64,000 nt of DNA from the NCBI GenBank assembly GCA_025677815.1, contig JAIXMP010000050.1:1-64000 (forward strand). Reading direction: 5' to 3'. The stretch's first letter is position 1; the number at the start of each line of letters is the position of its first letter. This DNA is from Phascolomyces articulosus. Lineage: Eukaryota; Mucoromycota; Mucoromycetes; Mucorales; Lichtheimiaceae. A program made the position numbers and the translations under genes. The notes under the pieces are model-generated. The model saw nothing but the letters and a program-made list of their open reading frames with translations. It was not told where the DNA came from and made no database searches. This document shows positions 1 to 11,266 of the stretch, piece after piece.

Positions 1-227
1 AACGTGGTAATGTTGTTGTTATTACCAATGAACCACCAGGGACTGTCACTGCAAGAGAAAAACGTAAACAACAACAACATCCTCCACCTAATTCTTCACC
101 TTTACCACCATCATCATCACCACCACCACCATCTTCTCCACCTAAACATCATCATCATCATAATCCTAAGCCTGCATCTCCTAATATTCATAATCTTCCA
201 AGAAGAAGATTGATACCCGCAGCTTGA
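1..227 (+). CDS. C-terminal end of an unidentified protein (5' truncated by window)
   Basis: An open frame runs from base 3 to a TGA at 225-227 (about 74 residues) with no start inside the window. It begins with an ordinary-looking stretch (GNVVVITNEPPGTVTAREKR) and continues into a disordered tail rich in Pro, Ser, Gln and His, including proline runs and a penta-His, ending in LPRRRLIPAA. The tail composition fits a cytoplasmic extension of a fungal signalling or membrane protein. No domain is left to name it. The plus-strand overlapping frame that starts at base 4 is a shadow of this frame. I do not recognise the family. Confidence 0.5.
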   Translation, partial: RGNVVVITNEPPGTVTAREKRKQQQHPPPNSSPLPPSSSPPPPSSPPKHHHHHNPKPASPNIHNLPRRRLIPAA

Positions 228-1124
228 AATATATATATATAGGAATTTACCATCCATTCTATCTTCTTTTTTTTTTGTATGTATAAAGGAAAATATTAAT
301 TCCCACACACACAGTCAACAAATGCCCACTTTTTTTTATATATATTAACTCACATTGATTATTCTATTCTTTTTCTTTCTCTCCCTCCCCCCTTCCTTCA
401 TTTATTACTTCCCCAACAAAGACTACCAAAAAAAGGGTAGCAAAAGAAAAAAAAACCCAACCTTAAAAAAAAAAATAACTCACAAAAAAGAAAGTTTCTC
501 ATTCGTTTTCTTTTTTTTTTCCTAACTCATATTACTTCACTCACTCGTCATTTTTATATATTTACATTCAAACCCCCACCTTCTTGTACTATAATAATTT
601 ATTTTATATATATATATATAAATAATACAACAATCATTTTATAAACATGATATATATATAACTATTTTATCATTATGATGTGATCTTTTTTCAATTCACA
701 CACACACTTATCAGAAGATGAATTAGATCTTCTTTTTTTTTTCAACAACTAAAAAAAAATAAAAATAAAAAAACTTGTACATTTTGAATTAAAAATTGAA
801 CTGCATTCTTCGATAAAATCGAATGGTAGAGAGAGGAACGAGTTATTACCCAAATGTTTTACATTTTCTAGCAAATTTGAATGGAAAGAAAATCTCGGTA
901 AAAAAAAAATCCACCGCTTTTTTTTTTTCTTTTGTTCATCTTCTTTTTCCTTCTTTTTTTATTTTATTTTATTTTATATTATTATTGTTATATAAATTTC
1001 ATTTTGGAAAATCACACAACAATAACACGCCACATAAAAAAAAAGTGGGAGAGGGGGGCAAAAAAGCAACATAACGATTTTTTTTACACGTGTTGTAATA
1101 TATATATATATATATATATACCAA
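228..1124. other. Intergenic, 3' flank plus promoter/5'UTR of the CSC1-like gene
   Basis: This stretch has no convincing coding sequence. It has many A and T homopolymers of 8-11 bases, a (TA)n run near 608-620 and another at about 1099-1120 immediately before the ATG of the next gene. Small open frames here translate into Phe/Lys-rich low-complexity peptides and are not believed. Confidence 0.5.
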
Positions 1125-4100
1125 ATGGCCACCATCGATACAGCTTATTATATACCCACTTTTTATGGATTATGTGCTACTTTTGGTATTTCCTGTGGTA
1201 TCACTGTATCTTGTGTTGCTACCTTTGAATTTTTTCGTAACAAAAAATCAATGCAATGTTTGTTTTCACCAAGAACACAGTTAACAGGGTAAAAAAAAAA
1301 GAATTATTTTTTCCATTTTATATATGTATATATCCATGATGAATGAAAAAAATAAAAATTATGCATGATAATGAATCAAAGATAGTTTATTTAGACCTCA
1401 TATCGCACCCCCTTTATCCAAGAAACCTTTTGGCTGGCTCAAAGGAACATACCATTTGGATGAAGCTTATTTTATTCATCATGTAGGATTGGATGCAACC
1501 ATGTATTTACGATTTTTAAAAATGGCCACTCATTTTTTAACAGTACAAGTGATCATCACTTGTCCATTATTATTATTATTACATTGGTTTGCTGCTTCAC
1601 TATCACCATCAGCACCTCTATCATCATCTTCTTCATTTACATTGAATACAACAAGTCATCATTATCACTATCCAAATGTAGCAGCAACAGCAGCAGGCAT
1701 TGTCATTGATGATGTAGATAATTCCGATTATTATGCTCCTAAAACACCTACCATGACATCCAAAGATGCTTATACAAATTTTCAAAGCAATGCCACTTTA
1801 TATCAACTCTCCATTTCCAATGTACCCCATGAAGCTCCCATAATGTGGGTTCATGTGATATTAACTTGGATCATTTCACTCAGCTGGCTTTGGCTTTTAT
1901 TCGTTAATTATTGGCATCATTTGCTTTTATTATTACAACAACAACAACAAGAGGATGATATGGAACATAAAGAACAACAAGACAATGTTGATAATGAACA
2001 CCATTCACAACGACAAAACAAAAACAAAACAAAAAAGAAGAATGACAATAAATCAACATCTAATAAATATCATCAGCATGTACGTCGTTCTCATACAGTA
2101 TTACTCACCAACGTGCCTCATCATTTGAGAAATGTTCAATCACTTTATCAACATTTTTCAAGTGAAATGGGTCCTGTTCAACATGTTTATTTAGTGAGTC
2201 AAGCTGGTATAGATGCATTACATAAAACACTTTTAAAACGTCAAGATACCATGGATCAATTGGAACGTAAATTAATTCTGTGGCATCGTCGTCAACATCC
2301 TCCTCCTCCTCCTTTGTTACAAAGAAAAAAAAAGAATACTTCTTCTTCTTGCTCAATAGAAGAAAGTTATTGCTGTCAACAAAGAAGACGTCATTCTTCA
2401 ACTTCAGAAGTTTTATGTTGGTTACCTACAATGAATAATCATGATGATCCAGATATGATCCGATTGGTGCGTCAATTAGATCGTTTAGATGCAGAAATTG
2501 AACAATTAAGGGAATTTAATCGTGTTTCTACACGATATCAATTACCTACGGGTACAGCATTTATTACATTCAAGTAAGATATTTCTCTCTCTCTCTCTCT
2601 CTCTATTATTATTATTATTATTATTATAAAGATCTTCTAAATGAAAAACCAATCATATTTCTTCTTTTTTCCTTTGCATATAAATTATAATTATAATAGA
2701 TCGATTGAATCTGCTCAGATCTGTGCAAAAATGTCATGGAAACCTGGGGTGTTCCAAACACAAATTGCTCCCGAACCTCGAGATCTTTTATGGAATGGAC
2801 TTTTGAGGCAAGGCCGTCGTGATAAATTAATGGGTCGGCTGAGACAATGGATTGTTTTTATTGCAGTTTGGTAAAGTAATATCTCTTTTATTTAAAATAG
2901 ATGAAACAAAAGATTACATCTTTCTTTTACTATTATTAGTAAAGAGAGAGAGAGAGAGTATGTAGGAATGTTATCTACTACTACTACTACTACTCTTATT
3001 CTTTATTATCTATCTCCCCCTCCCTCTCCTACACACACCCACACTTGTGGTTTTTTTTTTTCGAACACATCAAGTAGTAGATGTAGTAGAAGTAAATAAC
3101 GCCTCCTTCAAACATAACAAATATTATTTACTATTTCCTTTCGTCACGTTCGTTTCCTCCCTGCACGCCGCATACATGCATATTATTAATTGACACTTTT
3201 TTCTGTTTTATATTTTTTATTTATATCCAATAATAGGTCCTTAACAATCTTTTGGTTATTCCCCGTATCCTTTATTTTGGGTCTGACATCGATTGAATCC
3301 TTATCACAACATTTTGGATTTTTAAAATATTTTATGGATACATCAGATGTGGTTAGATCATTTATTCAAAATATATTGCCAATGCTTCTGGTGACTTTGT
3401 TTATGAGTGTATTGCCTTGGATTCTTTTAGGTAAAGTGTTGTTGTTAAGTAGGGCTGTGTCTGCATGCATTTGTGTGTATGTGTGTATGTGTGTGTGAAT
3501 GAAGCAAAAATATCTCGTGTGGGAGGATGAATGGATAAGCGTGGAGTTTTAAATTTTGTTGTCAAGAAAACGATCTTATGAACAAACTTTCTAATTTTTA
3601 TTTTTATTATAGCCATTTCTAAACAACAAGATTTCGTATCGTATTCTGCATTAGAAGATGCTGTCCTAGGTCGTTATTATCGATTTGCCATCTTTAATGT
3701 ATTGATTGTATTTTTACTGGGCACTAGTTTCTTATCTACATTATTGGATGTCCTCTATGAACCTGGGAAACTTATTCATTTACTGGGCAAATTTTTACCT
3801 CAAGGAGCCAATTTCTTTTTAAATTATATTCTATTCAATTCTGCCACACATGCTATGGAATTAGTTCAATTGGGATCTCAATTATTTGGTCATCTTTGGT
3901 ATCGATTACGATATTGTTTATCCAGAACACCGTTACCTCGGAAACTCTTGAAAACCAAACCATGGTCTTTTCCTTATTACTATTATTACCCCAACCATAT
4001 CTTGGTATTTGTTATTACATTGACCTATTCCGTGATTCAACCATTGATTTTGTTATTTGCTTTGTTTTATTTCTTGGTGGCGGTTCAAGTATTTCGACAT

Positions 4101-4946
4101 CAATTCGCTTATGCCTATGTACGTCAATATGAGACGAATGGATTTCATTATCGTAGAATGGCAGGGTATACTTCAGATGGATTGGTGATTTTTCAATTGA
4201 CCATGACGGGTTTGTTGTATTTGAAAGGAGCAATTATGCCTGCCACAGGTATTGTCCCTTTGACATTGATCACTATTTGGGCCAAGATTAAATTATCCCA
4301 TCATTTTTCACAACGTCGTCCCAAGATTCATTTTCGTCCACCACCTCCGCCACCACAACGATCTTCATCTACTGGTGCTGAACAGGATGATTCGGAAAAA
4401 GAACGTGATATAGATTCTTTGGAAGATTACAATGATGGTGGAATATGGAAACTTGCTTATATCAAGGCATGGTGGTATCATGGTCGTTATGCTCCACAAC
4501 ATTTTCCTACTTATCGAGTAACTACTTTGGAGGATTATTCAAACTATCGACAAAAAAAAGCTCAACAACAACAACAACAACAACAACAATATGAGTCAAC
4601 TAATGTGAATCTTCCTCCACCTCCTTCTTCACCAGCGACAAGTACAAGTACGGATAAATGTGCCTTGGTGGTGACCATCGAAGAAAGTGAACAACAAGAA
4701 CATGATGCATTACTGACAAACTATCCAGACGATGCACCACGTGAAGATGAAAAGTTTGAATATCCACCTTTAGTAACACCACTGGAACAATACTTGTGGT
4801 TACCACGGGATCCTCATCGTCGTTGTTGGGATGTGGATGATTGTATTTTGATTTCATTGGATGATATACGCCGTTCATTAATTCCTTCTTCTTCTACTTC
4901 TTCTTCTTCTACTTCTTCTTCTTCTACTTCTTCTTCTTCTGTATAA
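1125..4946 (+). CDS. CSC1/OSCA-like calcium-permeable stress-gated cation channel
   Basis: Five exons: 1125-1288, 1395-2573, 2700-2870, 3237-3430, 3613-4946, all with GT-AG borders and continuous phase, giving about 1013 residues. The family (Csc1/OSCA/TMEM63, DUF221) forms mechanosensitive or osmosensitive cation channels of the plasma membrane or ER. The protein shows an N-terminal membrane helix, a second hydrophobic block around residues 70-100, and a third just before a cytosolic domain rich in charged, Gln and Asn residues. Family signatures follow in order: TAFITFK and APEPRDLLWNGL, then a run of membrane helices in exons 3-5 (SLTIFWLFPVSFILGL; YYRFAIFNVLIVFLLG; LLFALFYFLVAVQVF). The C-terminal tail is acidic, then Gln-rich, and ends in (STSSSS) repeats. 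ATG 1125 is chosen because it opens directly onto the first helix. The low-complexity insertions at residues ~90-250 make it longer than the minimal family core. Confidence 0.9.
2583..2628 (+). repeat. (TC)n followed by (ATT)n microsatellite in a CSC1 intron
   Basis: A CT dinucleotide run passes directly into an ATT trinucleotide run in the second intron of the CSC1-like gene, close to its donor. Length polymorphism is likely. No coding consequence is expected. Confidence 0.8.
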
Positions 4947-5692
4947 TTCTTATTTAATTTATTTGTTTAATTTTCATTCATCATACTACTAATACTAGTA
5001 GTTTTACGTAAAAAAAAGTAATCTATAATATATATATATTACATAAAAGTTATCCATTCTTTATTAAGATTTTGTTACAAATAATTATCATGGATTTTAT
5101 TAGATCATTCATAATAATAACAGCTCAATCTATTTTCTCGTTCCCCTGAAATGTTTTACGAATGAATGAAAAAAACATCAAACTTTGTTGTCATGACATC
5201 CCATCAATTTTTTTTATAGTTTAATACTAATAAATGAATCTAAAAGTCCACATGTTACACATTCTCAGATCATAAAGTTAAAGTTCTTTTTGAGTTTTTA
5301 TGCATATTTAAGAATCTGATGATCCTTTTTTAAATTTAGGTTAAATTTTGGGTTTATCTTTTATACTCAATATCAGGATGCATTGAGTGATTATTATTAT
5401 AGTACGATGCATTCCAAGCTTATTTTTTTTTACTGCATAATAATGAGGTATTTTTTTTACAGGTACTCAAAAGAAGATTATATATCTCTACTAAAAATAG
5501 ATAAAATGACATAAAGACGTTGGAAATTGAATTTGACCAAAATGAGAACATAAAACCAAGTCATGAATTTAAAAATTGAGCTATATACTTGAACAAACTA
5601 AGAAAAAGTTCAATAATGCTATGTGTATATTTCACGTTAAAACACTTTTATATATATATATATATATGTTGCTGCGATAGAAGACCATAATA

Positions 5693-5881
5693 CTACCAAC
5701 GAGAGAATTGTATTTTTTCCAAAGCTACATGAACTGCAAAACGACTACAGACATCAATTATAAACAAAAAAAATGAAGAAAAAATCCACTCAATCCACCT
5801 TATAATACAATAAATGATATTAAATTTTTTTTTCTCGTCGGATACACCATTAAAATACTGTGGATGAGAGTTTGAAGACAT
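5693..5881 (-). pseudogene. Possible retrotransposon integrase remnant (very short)
   Basis: A 62-codon minus-strand frame contains FIIDVCSRFAVHVALEK. This resembles the first catalytic-Asp segment of Ty3/gypsy-type integrase cores, which read roughly V(I)D..SR(F/Y)....PL. No reverse transcriptase, zinc-binding H2C2 region or second and third catalytic residues could be read in the flanking frames, and no long terminal repeats were seen. If correct, this is only a worn fragment. It could also be chance. Confidence 0.2.
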
Positions 5882-6611
5882 GTCGTCGACTAAGTATCAC
5901 CTTGGAAAATTTGTGATTTGGATTCACGAGGAAATAAAAAGGCATTATAACAAACAACTAAAGAGGTTTTCATTACTGAACCAATCTATATAATCAAAAG
6001 ATCGAAAGAGAAACATACCTCAATGGCCAGTAGACCATACCTTACAGAACCAAATATATCCTGTTAAAGATAAATCTCCAGACAAACCAGAATGTACTCA
6101 ATGCTAAAAAAAATTAGCTTTTCAACTCTCTCTTTTCTTTTATCCTTTCTAATTAAATTTTCGTTTTACCTTTAGGCTTCCCTTTGCTTATAGGAGACTA
6201 TTTTTATTTCATAAAATGACACAAAAGAACCTGTTGATAATACTACAATATTCTATGACCGTTATTATGAATATATCTTGCAGCGGCTTGTCCTGTTATG
6301 TATAACAACGGATACAAGTACCACTTTTTATACTTTACAAAGCATAATTTACACAAATCCATGAATTTTCCGCAACACAACATTATAAAGTCGTCTTACA
6401 AGACAACCAAGAAAAATTTAGTGATATATTTAAAATTGAGTCATTTTCTGACGTGGATATATTATCATTAAGTGGAATATTGAGCAAGGGATCTTTACGA
6501 ATGATATTGAAGAACGTGACACTTTTTGGAAGAAAAAAAAATAGTATTTCCTGATTTCCCTAGACCATGAATTTAGAATTGATGTTGATAGTGAAGAATA
6601 AAACTAAATAC

Positions 6612-6685
6612 TGTAGACCCCCCTCGCTTTTTTCAGACACTCTTTTTCTCAAAAAAAAAATGCCTATAAAAAGCGAAAATCTACA
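6612..6685. repeat. Short imperfect inverted repeat (hairpin/MITE-like)
   Basis: The left arm reads TGTAGACCCCCCTCGCTTTT and the right arm AAAAAGCGAAAATCTACA. They pair at TGTAGA/TCTACA and at TCGCTTTTT/AAAAAGCGA, separated by a pyrimidine-rich and A-rich loop of about 35 bases. The arms could be terminal inverted repeats of a tiny non-autonomous element or simply a hairpin. No target-site duplication is obvious. Confidence 0.4.
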
Positions 6686-7187
6686 ATAATAAATGGAGTG
6701 TTGCCTCCATCTCTGGACATAGATTACACACCTCTTATCATGGTTGTCATTTTTTCAAGGTGATGGGAACTAGAGATAATGGTATGTATATCCTTGGCGC
6801 AGTTGCTCTTCGCAAAAAGGAAGATTTCTTGCCATTGAAGGCATACAATTGTAAAAATACACCGTAACCGATTTGAGTTTACTAAAATATAATAATATTT
6901 GGTTTTTAGAAGAATGACAATAAAGGAGGTAAATTAATTATATACTACTATCTATCGCAAGAAAATAATAATGTACACTTATTAATAACACATAGTTATC
7001 ATTTTACTTCCTTTATAATAATAGACTGGTTTGGTTCGTGGCACACCATTCGATAGATTGTAATCTTTCGATATCAATTTCTTTGGTTTGCAAAGAGCTC
7101 CCTATGATATGCCGTAGTGTAGCCAAGCAGAGTCTGGGATCTTGTCAACTGTGATAACAAGATGATGAATTCCGCTGTGGTGGCTAC

Positions 7188-7421
7188 ATGTTCAAAATGA
7201 AAGGCGGTATTGACATGAAGCAAATTGGTCGCTGCATTACCGCATCACAGCAATCAATTCATAGTGAATTCTCCAGTTGTTGGAAGGACCTTTATTCAAG
7301 TTTTCAATATACTGTCGATTGGTTCGATATGTTTCTTTTCGCCATTGGCACCATGATAGCAGAAAACTTGATTGACCAAGAAACTCGCAAGGCTATCATT
7401 ACTATTTTTGAAGGTCGATAA
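7188..7421 (+). CDS. Orphan coding-like segment, unknown
   Basis: This 77-codon frame remains open upstream to about 7161 (reading QDDEFRCGGY before the first Met). Its composition looks more coding than the surrounding A/T runs: MKGGIDMKQIGRCITASQ and IGTMIAENLIDQETRKAI. The C-terminal part has a hydrophobic stretch (WFDMFLFAIGTMIAENL). No partner exon or family was recognised. It could be a remnant of an exon of a decayed gene. Confidence 0.25.
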   Translation: MFKMKGGIDMKQIGRCITASQQSIHSEFSSCWKDLYSSFQYTVDWFDMFLFAIGTMIAENLIDQETRKAIITIFEGR

Positions 7422-9001
7422 AGTTACATTATATCCATATGTACAATTATTTATAGTGTAAACCTCTCTCTCTCTCTTTTTTTTTCTTACAACAATAATG
7501 ATAATAATAATTGTAATGTATATCTTATATAACTTTATGCTTGAGCAGCAACAAAAATAGTTCGTAAATGAATGTCAAGGACAAATTTAAGAACAAGTTG
7601 AATGGAGCCAACAAGTCATTGTTCCAAGGTGTGTAGGTCGATCAACTTGACTGTAATCAATTCATTTTAGTATATAACTATTCTTATTATATTATGTTGT
7701 GTAGCAGCTATTTTTCATGTCTTACAATCTACGTAGTTTTCGTAGAATGTTTACAACACATAACGTCCTATAGTAACGGTGTTCAATGAAGAGTGTTCTC
7801 AAATACACCGAACGGCGTCATATTTGGAAAGAAATTTTAACACCGATTCCTTTTTTAGCACTTTTAAATTCTGGTGAACCGTCAGTTTTTTTTAAACACT
7901 GTTATAAAAGAAAAGTAGTCGTCATAACGTTACTATTTTCGATGACTATTCGAACCGTTCCCAACGTATTTGAGAAAAACACCTATAACGATTTTAGGCC
8001 GCAAGGCTGATAAAGCAGGGTAATAAACTGCATCGACCATTTGTTTTGTATGAATGTTGTCTAATGGTGATGAATAAAAAACCTTGTAATATCGAGCGAA
8101 CCTGTAGGTAGCAACAGCTCGTATCATGAAATATAAAAAAAAAGCTCTTCTGACTCTAAACTTCATGACTTTTCTTTTCCAATAATTAATGAAATAAGTT
8201 AATCGTAGGACCATCATCTTCATCCAACATCATGGTATGTTTGTTTTATTAGGTCCTTACAATCCAAAGGATTTACACTCTTCTCTCCAAGCATTTTTTT
8301 TAGTTCATGTTAGCTAATTTCTACGCACATATTAGTTTTCTTTACCTAATTCATTCCTCCATAGGTTCTTATAGTTACGAGGTAAAAGTGATTCAGCCGA
8401 GGCTTAAGTCAAAGTGACCCTTCTTTGACATGTTCAAAAAAAAGTGATGGAAATTTACTATAATTAGTAGCATAAACTTTATTATTTTTGTCATACCTTC
8501 AAATTTGAAAGTGAACGTCACTTTGACCAGACCAAATACAGAACGAATATTCTCGGTTCCACAGATAGAGTAACATTATAAATGAGAAATTCCCAATTTA
8601 CTGTTGTTGCACATGGAATTGGCCAAGCCAAAGGGTTATTTCTTTTTTGTTTCTCTGCTATACATATATATAAATCTTCTTTTCCTCTCATTAGATATAC
8701 ATTCTATATCCAATTTTTTGTCCTCTTGTCAATTTACAACCTATTATATAAATCATTATAGTACTTGCCACTCATACAACGGCACTATTTGTCACAATTG
8801 AAGGATTAATTGCTACCGCATATATGTCGCCTCGTATTATACTATAAAAATTTATTTCATTGATACATATTACTGTTTAACATAAAAGTTTTGCTACTGT
8901 TATACCACTTTTGTAAGTATTGTTTATATGCCTTTAAATCAATGGAAAATATTCAAGCACAAGACTTGACTAACATATCTGCTGATGATATGAAATAGAA
9001 A

Positions 9002-10765
9002 ATGTATATCACATACGAGGCTGCCCAATGGGTATGGACAGACTGGTTTGGAGATTCCCAAAATCGCAAAATATTCAAACAAAACAAGCCACCCGAAATA
9101 GTTCCTAATAGATTACCCAAACCCGATTTTATGCCTTCTAAACTTGTTCGCACGTATGATATGAAAGTGGTCCCTGGTTCTCAAGTAAACGAAGGCTATT
9201 GTACGATATCATATTCTTGGAATCAATCAGGGGAAGTAGATTATTCTAATAAAGAAAAGGCTACACGTACCGATGAAGGCAAGCACAAGATAATTTACAT
9301 TGATCAAAAAATACGACGAAGAGGAAAGAAAAACAAAAGGATCCTGTATAAGGTGAGATACGTCAAATTTGAAGGTCTAATTCAACAAATATGTCGACAA
9401 TTCAATATCAACTATGTATGGTACGACCAAATGTGCATCAATCAAGAGGATAAGGAAGAAAAGAAACGCGAAATACGTAACATGCATCGTGTCTATGGTA
9501 ATGCACACTGCTTGGTCGCCCTTGTGCCTGAATATCACGTGACCTATCTGGATAAGCACCTTTACAAAAAAAAGCAATATCGTCTCAATTTCGAAGCCTC
9601 CTGTGATGATAATGATTCTATCCATTTCCGGTGTTATGGCAGCGCGCGGTTTGCATTAAGCTTTGCCTTACAGAATATACAAACTTCGGAATGGTGCAAA
9701 CGTTTATGGACTTTGGAAGAATCCCTCAAATCAAAAACACTGCTATTTATCGGTCAAAATACGCACCTCTATGCAAAGAACGACAATAGTGGTTCGGTGG
9801 ACACGTTTATTTCCCACTTATTAGAGCTACCGGAAAAAATCTCGCTAAATACAATTTTATACAATGCCCATCAGCGAACAAGTACCAACGAGCACGATCG
9901 AGTGTTTGCTCTTGCAAACCTTTTCCCAGACATTGTTCAACAGATCATGATTGATTACCACCAACCAATCAAAGACTTGCTCATTCATTTTTATGGCCTT
10001 TTAGCCAAAAAAGATATTACCATCTTGTTTTTCAAGAGAAACGACGATGATATGACATCATATATCCAAAAATATGATTTTTTACCTTCTTGGACTGGCG
10101 TGAACGGATATCATTATAGCGACAATATGATGGGTTATGTCACTTTTCAAAATTGTTATACTGTTGAAGGAGAAACGATGTATGTAAAATGCGCTGGAAT
10201 TACCAAAAAAGAACAACCAATCCAGAATAATAGTCTATCTTCTTTTACTTCTTTAAAGATGGGGGATCTGCCACTTATTCCTACGGATTATGACGGTACG
10301 CCAAAGATGTACTATCTTGGGGTTGTCTATCAAGTCCCAGGGAAAAAACAAGCAAACACCATCCGGTTGTTTAGTATCCATCAGATTCATCCATCAAGAT
10401 ATGTTTTACCTAAAGATCGATTTGATATGATTTCCAAAACGCTTCAATATATATCAAGACTATTCGAGATAAAGAAGGAAGATTTGTACTGGTACACTGA
10501 CTCTGATAAGCAAGTTTTAGAAACTGAATATAGCATTATGTTAAATAGCTTAACGGAAGATATGGATGATCTCGATACAGAATATGTGATCCTTTCTGGA
10601 ATCCTCTTTAGTTCACCCTTAAACTCGGATGATTTTTACCCAGTTATAAAAAAAAGGCACGGAGAGAAATATTATAAAGCGATAGGCGTTATGTCTTTCT
10701 CAAAAAATACACATGGTTTTTTCTCTGACTGTAATTTGCCAGAGCAAACCTATTTCATTCAATAA
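9002..10765 (+). CDS. HET-domain (heterokaryon incompatibility-type) protein
   Basis: A single-exon frame of 587 codons. The region ~65-250 carries the HET (PF06985) hallmarks: CTISYSWNQ near the start, YVWYDQMCINQEDKEEKKREI (strand, Trp, D-Q-M-CI-NQ), then IRNMHRVYGNAHCLVALV, and SEWCKRLWTLEE further on. The C-terminal half is unassigned and may include a divergent effector or sensor region. HET domains in filamentous fungi mediate self/non-self recognition and regulated cell death. In Mucoromycota their role is unproven. An in-frame ATG at 8942 lies 20 codons upstream but is separated by a TAG at 8996-8998, so the annotated start is the ATG at 9002. Degenerate relatives lie at 34.7 and 37.2 kb. 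It is convergent with alpha-tubulin. Confidence 0.8.
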   Translation: MYITYEAAQWVWTDWFGDSQNRKIFKQNKPPEIVPNRLPKPDFMPSKLVRTYDMKVVPGSQVNEGYCTISYSWNQSGEVDYSNKEKATRTDEGKHKIIYIDQKIRRRGKKNKRILYKVRYVKFEGLIQQICRQFNINYVWYDQMCINQEDKEEKKREIRNMHRVYGNAHCLVALVPEYHVTYLDKHLYKKKQYRLNFEASCDDNDSIHFRCYGSARFALSFALQNIQTSEWCKRLWTLEESLKSKTLLFIGQNTHLYAKNDNSGSVDTFISHLLELPEKISLNTILYNAHQRTSTNEHDRVFALANLFPDIVQQIMIDYHQPIKDLLIHFYGLLAKKDITILFFKRNDDDMTSYIQKYDFLPSWTGVNGYHYSDNMMGYVTFQNCYTVEGETMYVKCAGITKKEQPIQNNSLSSFTSLKMGDLPLIPTDYDGTPKMYYLGVVYQVPGKKQANTIRLFSIHQIHPSRYVLPKDRFDMISKTLQYISRLFEIKKEDLYWYTDSDKQVLETEYSIMLNSLTEDMDDLDTEYVILSGILFSSPLNSDDFYPVIKKRHGEKYYKAIGVMSFSKNTHGFFSDCNLPEQTYFIQ

Positions 10766-11266
10766 AACGATATTTGCAGAAGATTCATATAGAACCCAAC
10801 ACTAAATATTTTAATCCATTACCTAAAAAAAAAAAAAAAAAAAAACTCGTATTTGCCTTTCTCAGGTATATTTAGGCACCATCGAGTGCTTTAGAAGTGT
10901 TCCACATCCATATATATCATTTGTTGATACTCCTCTGCATTGAATGCATTCGAATCACTCTATCAACTAACTAACATACATTCAACAGCAGCAGCTCATA
11001 CACATTTTTGGTTTAGCGTTCAAAAAATAAAATAACTTTCCCTCTAATCATCAAAAACACGCTCACAATCCAAAGAGAACAAGATCTTATATAGCATCAT
11101 TACTCACAAGAAAAAAAATACGTGTTTTTTCTTTTCATGCCAAAAAAAAAAAGAATCAAAGAAAATCATGCGGGGAAACAGGAAGAAATAATAAAGTAGA
11201 GAAAAAGAGTGGGGGGTATAACAAGCACACACTTTTTTATATAAATAATATTATATGTAGAGACGC
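10766..11266. other. Convergent 3' flanks of HET gene and alpha-tubulin
   Basis: This 0.5-kb stretch separates two convergently transcribed genes. It holds an A-run of about 20 bases (10829-10848) and several AATAA-like sequences that could serve as polyadenylation signals for either gene. No coding sequence is supported. Confidence 0.4.

Larger units (their letters stand above)
4947..8941. other. Gene-poor 4-kb interval
   Basis: No complete gene is visible between the CSC1-like gene and the HET gene. The interval is AT-rich. It contains an integrase-like scrap on the minus strand (5693-5881), a short inverted repeat (6612-6685) and a plus-strand coding-like segment (7188-7421), each listed separately. 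Other open frames at 7786-8010 (+), 7933-8223 (-) and 8604-8801 (+) have no recognisable family and no splice partners that I can support. Confidence 0.5.

Noticed and set aside
3401..3616. Minus-strand ORF across a CSC1 intron
   Set aside because: Lies over an intron and exon edge of a well-supported gene, with a His/Thr low-complexity translation of a (GT)n tract.
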